Shown here: piece by piece, positions 60,486-62,466 of the stretch
Numbering within the stretch: the first letter of the stretch is position 1
Layout of the letters: every line of letters starts with the position of its first letter
Origin: Dubosiella muris
GTDB taxonomy: Bacteria > Bacillota_I > Bacilli_A > Erysipelotrichales > Erysipelotrichaceae
Length of the DNA: 62,466 nucleotides
Assembly: GCF_004793885.1 (NCBI RefSeq)
Contig: NZ_SRYG01000018.1
Coordinates: forward strand, 1-62,466
Reading direction: 5' to 3'
Position numbers and translations under genes: made by a program
Notes under the pieces: model-generated
What the model saw: only the letters and a program-made list of their open reading frames with translations
Database searches by the model: none
Told to the model about the DNA's origin: nothing

Positions 60486-60950
60486 CTATGCGATAAATAA
60501 GGGAAGCAGGATCATCGGCACGATGAGTCCGACGCCGAATCCGCCCACCACTTCCACGCTTTTATGTCCTAAAATCGTTTTGAGTTTCTCTTGATAAATC
60601 GGATCGTCAAGGTGAAGTCCCATCATCGACTTGAGGTCTTTGATGAGCTGCTGGGTCAGCGCGATGTTTTTGCCGCTGTAGTAGCGCACGTGGCACGCGT
60701 CGTACATGACGATGAACGAGAAGATCGCGGTGACGGCGAAAATCGCCGAGTCGAATCCTTCCTGAATGCCGATCGCCAGCGACAGCGCGGTGACTGTCGA
60801 GGTGTGCGAGCTTGGAAATCCGCCGCTCGCCATGACCCAATGTAAATCCCATTTGCCGGTACGATAATAGTATACGAACGTTTTGGCGACTTGCGCGACC
60901 ACGTTGGACAGCAGCGCGCTCACCAAAGGGAACAACGATGAAGGAATCAT
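60486..60950 (-). CDS. DUF212 / divergent PAP2 family membrane protein
   Basis: A 154-residue membrane protein: VAQVAKTFVYYYRTGKWDLHW, MASGGFPSSHTSTVTALSLAIG, MYDACHVRYYSG and LGHKSVEVVGGFGVG are the four marks of the DUF212 family, which resembles acid phosphatase/PAP2 enzymes (SGxxSSH). It may act on lipid phosphates. GGAGG supports ATG 60950. Confidence 0.92.
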   Translation of the reverse strand: MIPSSLFPLVSALLSNVVAQVAKTFVYYYRTGKWDLHWVMASGGFPSSHTSTVTALSLAIGIQEGFDSAIFAVTAIFSFIVMYDACHVRYYSGKNIALTQQLIKDLKSMMGLHLDDPIYQEKLKTILGHKSVEVVGGFGVGLIVPMILLPLFIA

Positions 60951-60973
60951 AAAATACCTCCTAATCAATACGC

Positions 60974-60979
60974 ATTATA
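60974..60979 (-). promoter_or_regulatory. Extended -10 promoter of the DUF212-nifU-like unit
   Basis: Minus strand TGCTATAAT (TG motif one base before TATAAT); no good -35 box. Confidence 0.65.
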
Positions 60980-61048
60980 GCATAAATTCCGAATAAAACG
61001 AGATGAAGTGATTTTGTCGGCAAATCAATAAAATGAAAGCGTAAAAAA

Positions 61049-61077
61049 TAGAAAACCGAACGAAGAAGCGGTATAAT
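61049..61077 (+). promoter_or_regulatory. pgi promoter
   Basis: TAGAAA (61049-61054), 17-bp spacer, TATAAT (61072-61077). Confidence 0.75.
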
Positions 61078-61114
61078 GAAATCGTCTTAGGCACGAAGGG
61101 AGAAACAAAGCACA

Positions 61115-62386
61115 ATGATTAAGTTGGATTTAAATCATGCATTTTTGAAAGAAAATGTCAAAGACTATCAAGAAGAAGTGTGCCGCATTGACGAGTCGCT
61201 CGTTCAAGGCACCTGCAAGGGAAATGATTTCATCGGATGGCTGACTTGGCCGCAGGATTACGATCGGGAGGAATACGCGCGGATCAAGGCTTGCGCAAAA
61301 CGCATCCAGGACATGGCGGACGTGCTGATCGTCTGCGGAATCGGCGGATCCTACCTTGGGCCTCGAGCTGGAATCGAAATGGTTAACGGTCTTTATCCGA
61401 CCAAACAAATCGAAGTGATTTACATGGGAAATACGTTCTCGAGCACGTACATCGCCCAGGTCATGGACTATATCAAGGACAAGAGCGTCGTTGTCAACGT
61501 CATCTCGAAATCGGGAACGACGACGGAAACTGCGATCGCGTTCCGGATCCTGAAGCAGTTCATGGAGAAAAAATACGGAGCCGAGGCGAGCAGCCGGATC
61601 ATCGCCACGACGGACAAGGCGCGCGGCACGTTGAAGACGCTGGCCGACAAGGAAGGCTATGAGACATTCGTCATTCCGGATAATATTGGTGGACGCTTCT
61701 CGGTCATCACACCGGTTGGCTTGCTGCCGATGGCCGCGGCCGGACTGGATATCGACGCCTTCATGAAAGGTCTTTCCGATGGAAGCGGCGAATACGGCGA
61801 CGCGGATCTGGATAAAAACCCGGCGTATCGCTACGCGGTGGCGCGCCGGATCTTGCAGCATCAAGGCTACGACGTCGAATTGTTTGTCGAATACGAGCCG
61901 CAAATGCAAATGGTGGCTGAATGGTGGAAACAGCTGTTTGGCGAAAGCGAAGGAAAGGACGAGCTGGGCATCCTGCCGGATTCGGCTTGCTTCTCGACCG
62001 ACCTGCACTCGCTTGGACAATTCGTTCAGGATGGCAAGAAGGTTTTGTTTGAAACGAATTTATATGTCGACCAGCCGGCCATCGACGTGTTGTTCCCGAA
62101 CGACGACAAAAACGAGGACGGCATGAATTACCTGGCCGGAAAGTCGATCGACTGGGCCAACAAGATGGCGGCCAAAGGAACGCTGATGGCGCATGAGGAA
62201 ACCGGCGGCGTGCCAAACATCATCTTGACGATGCCGGGTATGAGCGCGTACGACTTTGGTAACATGTGCATGTTCTTCTTCAAGGCGATCGCTTTGACGA
62301 CGTTGATGAACGGAAGCAACCCATTCAACCAGCCGGGTGTGGAAGTGTACAAGAAAAACATGTTCAAACTGCTTGGAAAAGAATAA
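61115..62386 (+). CDS. pgi: Glucose-6-phosphate isomerase
   Basis: A 423-residue glycolytic enzyme interconverting glucose 6-phosphate and fructose 6-phosphate. GIGGSYLGPRAG, VISKSGTTTETA, IGGRFSVITPVGLLP and the C-terminal GSNPFNQPGVEVYKKNMF are diagnostic. Slightly shorter than the 450-residue Firmicute norm, with no obvious gap. AAGGGAGAAAC precedes the ATG. Confidence 0.97.
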   Translation: MIKLDLNHAFLKENVKDYQEEVCRIDESLVQGTCKGNDFIGWLTWPQDYDREEYARIKACAKRIQDMADVLIVCGIGGSYLGPRAGIEMVNGLYPTKQIEVIYMGNTFSSTYIAQVMDYIKDKSVVVNVISKSGTTTETAIAFRILKQFMEKKYGAEASSRIIATTDKARGTLKTLADKEGYETFVIPDNIGGRFSVITPVGLLPMAAAGLDIDAFMKGLSDGSGEYGDADLDKNPAYRYAVARRILQHQGYDVELFVEYEPQMQMVAEWWKQLFGESEGKDELGILPDSACFSTDLHSLGQFVQDGKKVLFETNLYVDQPAIDVLFPNDDKNEDGMNYLAGKSIDWANKMAAKGTLMAHEETGGVPNIILTMPGMSAYDFGNMCMFFFKAIALTTLMNGSNPFNQPGVEVYKKNMFKLLGKE

Positions 62387-62390
62387 CGAA

Positions 62391-62416
62391 AGAAAAAAGA
62401 GTCCATGGACTCAATG
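62391..62416 (+). other. Palindrome after pgi (GAGTCC arms)
   Basis: GAGTCCATGGACTC is a perfect 14-bp palindrome with AAAAAA before it, a relative of the AAGAGTCC terminator module but lacking the T run, so it may be decayed. Confidence 0.6.
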
Positions 62417-62440
62417 TCATTTAGTTAAGAAATGGCTTAA

Positions 62441-62466
62441 CCATCTGGAGATTAATTTCCAGATGG
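62441..62466 (+). terminator. Hairpin cut by the window end
   Basis: CCATCTGGA and TCCAGATGG form a 9-bp perfect stem around 8 nt. The expected T run, if any, lies beyond the window. Probably the pgi terminator. Confidence 0.6.

Noticed and set aside
61029-61042. A cre site upstream of pgi
   Set aside because: Only the left half TGAAAGCG matches; the right half does not.

Overview
The window reads as one contig from a medium-GC Firmicute, tentatively Erysipelotrichia-like. Strong AGGAGG ribosome binding sites, TTGACA-17-TATAAT promoters, intrinsic terminators, a T-box, an Lsa-type ABC-F gene and the order cysS-mrnC-rlmB-sigma-rpmG-secE-nusG support a Firmicute; the class assignment is a guess. 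UGA is used as a stop throughout, so the code is standard. No rRNA, tRNA, CRISPR array or insertion sequence was seen.

Layout. 1-2930: an Lrp/AsnC regulator overlapping a class I aminotransferase, then gap. 2941-10620: housekeeping genes for translation, secretion and RNA decay (a small ORF, cysS, mrnC, rlmB, a sigma-like factor, rpmG, secE, nusG, a NagD-type phosphatase, secG, rnr). 10604-15236: a MerR/acetyltransferase divergent pair, a frameshifted MATE exporter behind a possible attenuator, and two Cof-type phosphatases. 15344-18320: an ankyrin protein behind a leader with a tiny ORF and two terminators, then an EF-G paralogue. 18331-21012: three TetR-type regulators and a DegV protein.

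21159-21862 holds what looks like a complete type III toxin-antitoxin locus of the ToxN/CptN kind: two 46-nt RNA repeats with internal covariation and a possible pseudoknot, a leaky hairpin, then the toxin gene. 21965-26858 holds a LURP-one-like protein, a nucleotidyltransferase, a mechanosensitive-channel-like protein, a membrane-anchored cysteine hydrolase candidate and a charged coiled-coil protein. 26997-27794 is an AT-rich island with a broken DUF3800 gene preceded by a small structured RNA. 28103-34034 has a cupin regulator, MBL hydrolase, ABC exporter, recQ and an ECF S component.

34044-38117 is a complete pst-phoU operon behind three 11-bp-phased Pho-box-like hexamers, with a PstS whose two halves appear in swapped order. 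38139-43517 has ptsI, apparently without ptsH, and a heterodimeric ABC exporter. 43581-45970 is the strangest stretch: a PD-(D/E)XK nuclease-like gene, a small acetyltransferase, then about 0.8 kb without a credible gene but with its own minus-strand promoter, terminator and a duplicated hairpin-bearing 42-bp element (candidate large non-coding RNA). It is followed by a leader with a 10-codon ORF and two hairpins ahead of an ABC-F ribosome-protection gene. 47468-62466 carries T-box-controlled valS, a MarR gene, a barstar-like ORF, a DnaJ-like chaperone, small membrane and lipoprotein genes, typA, an esterase, a DUF975-CmpB fusion, an MFS transporter, a NifU-like protein, a DUF212 membrane protein and pgi.

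Recurring theme: control by RNA leaders (T-box, uORF plus terminator, MATE leader, type III antitoxin, DUF3800 leader), plus three genes whose -10 box sits directly at the start codon and which lack a Shine-Dalgarno sequence.
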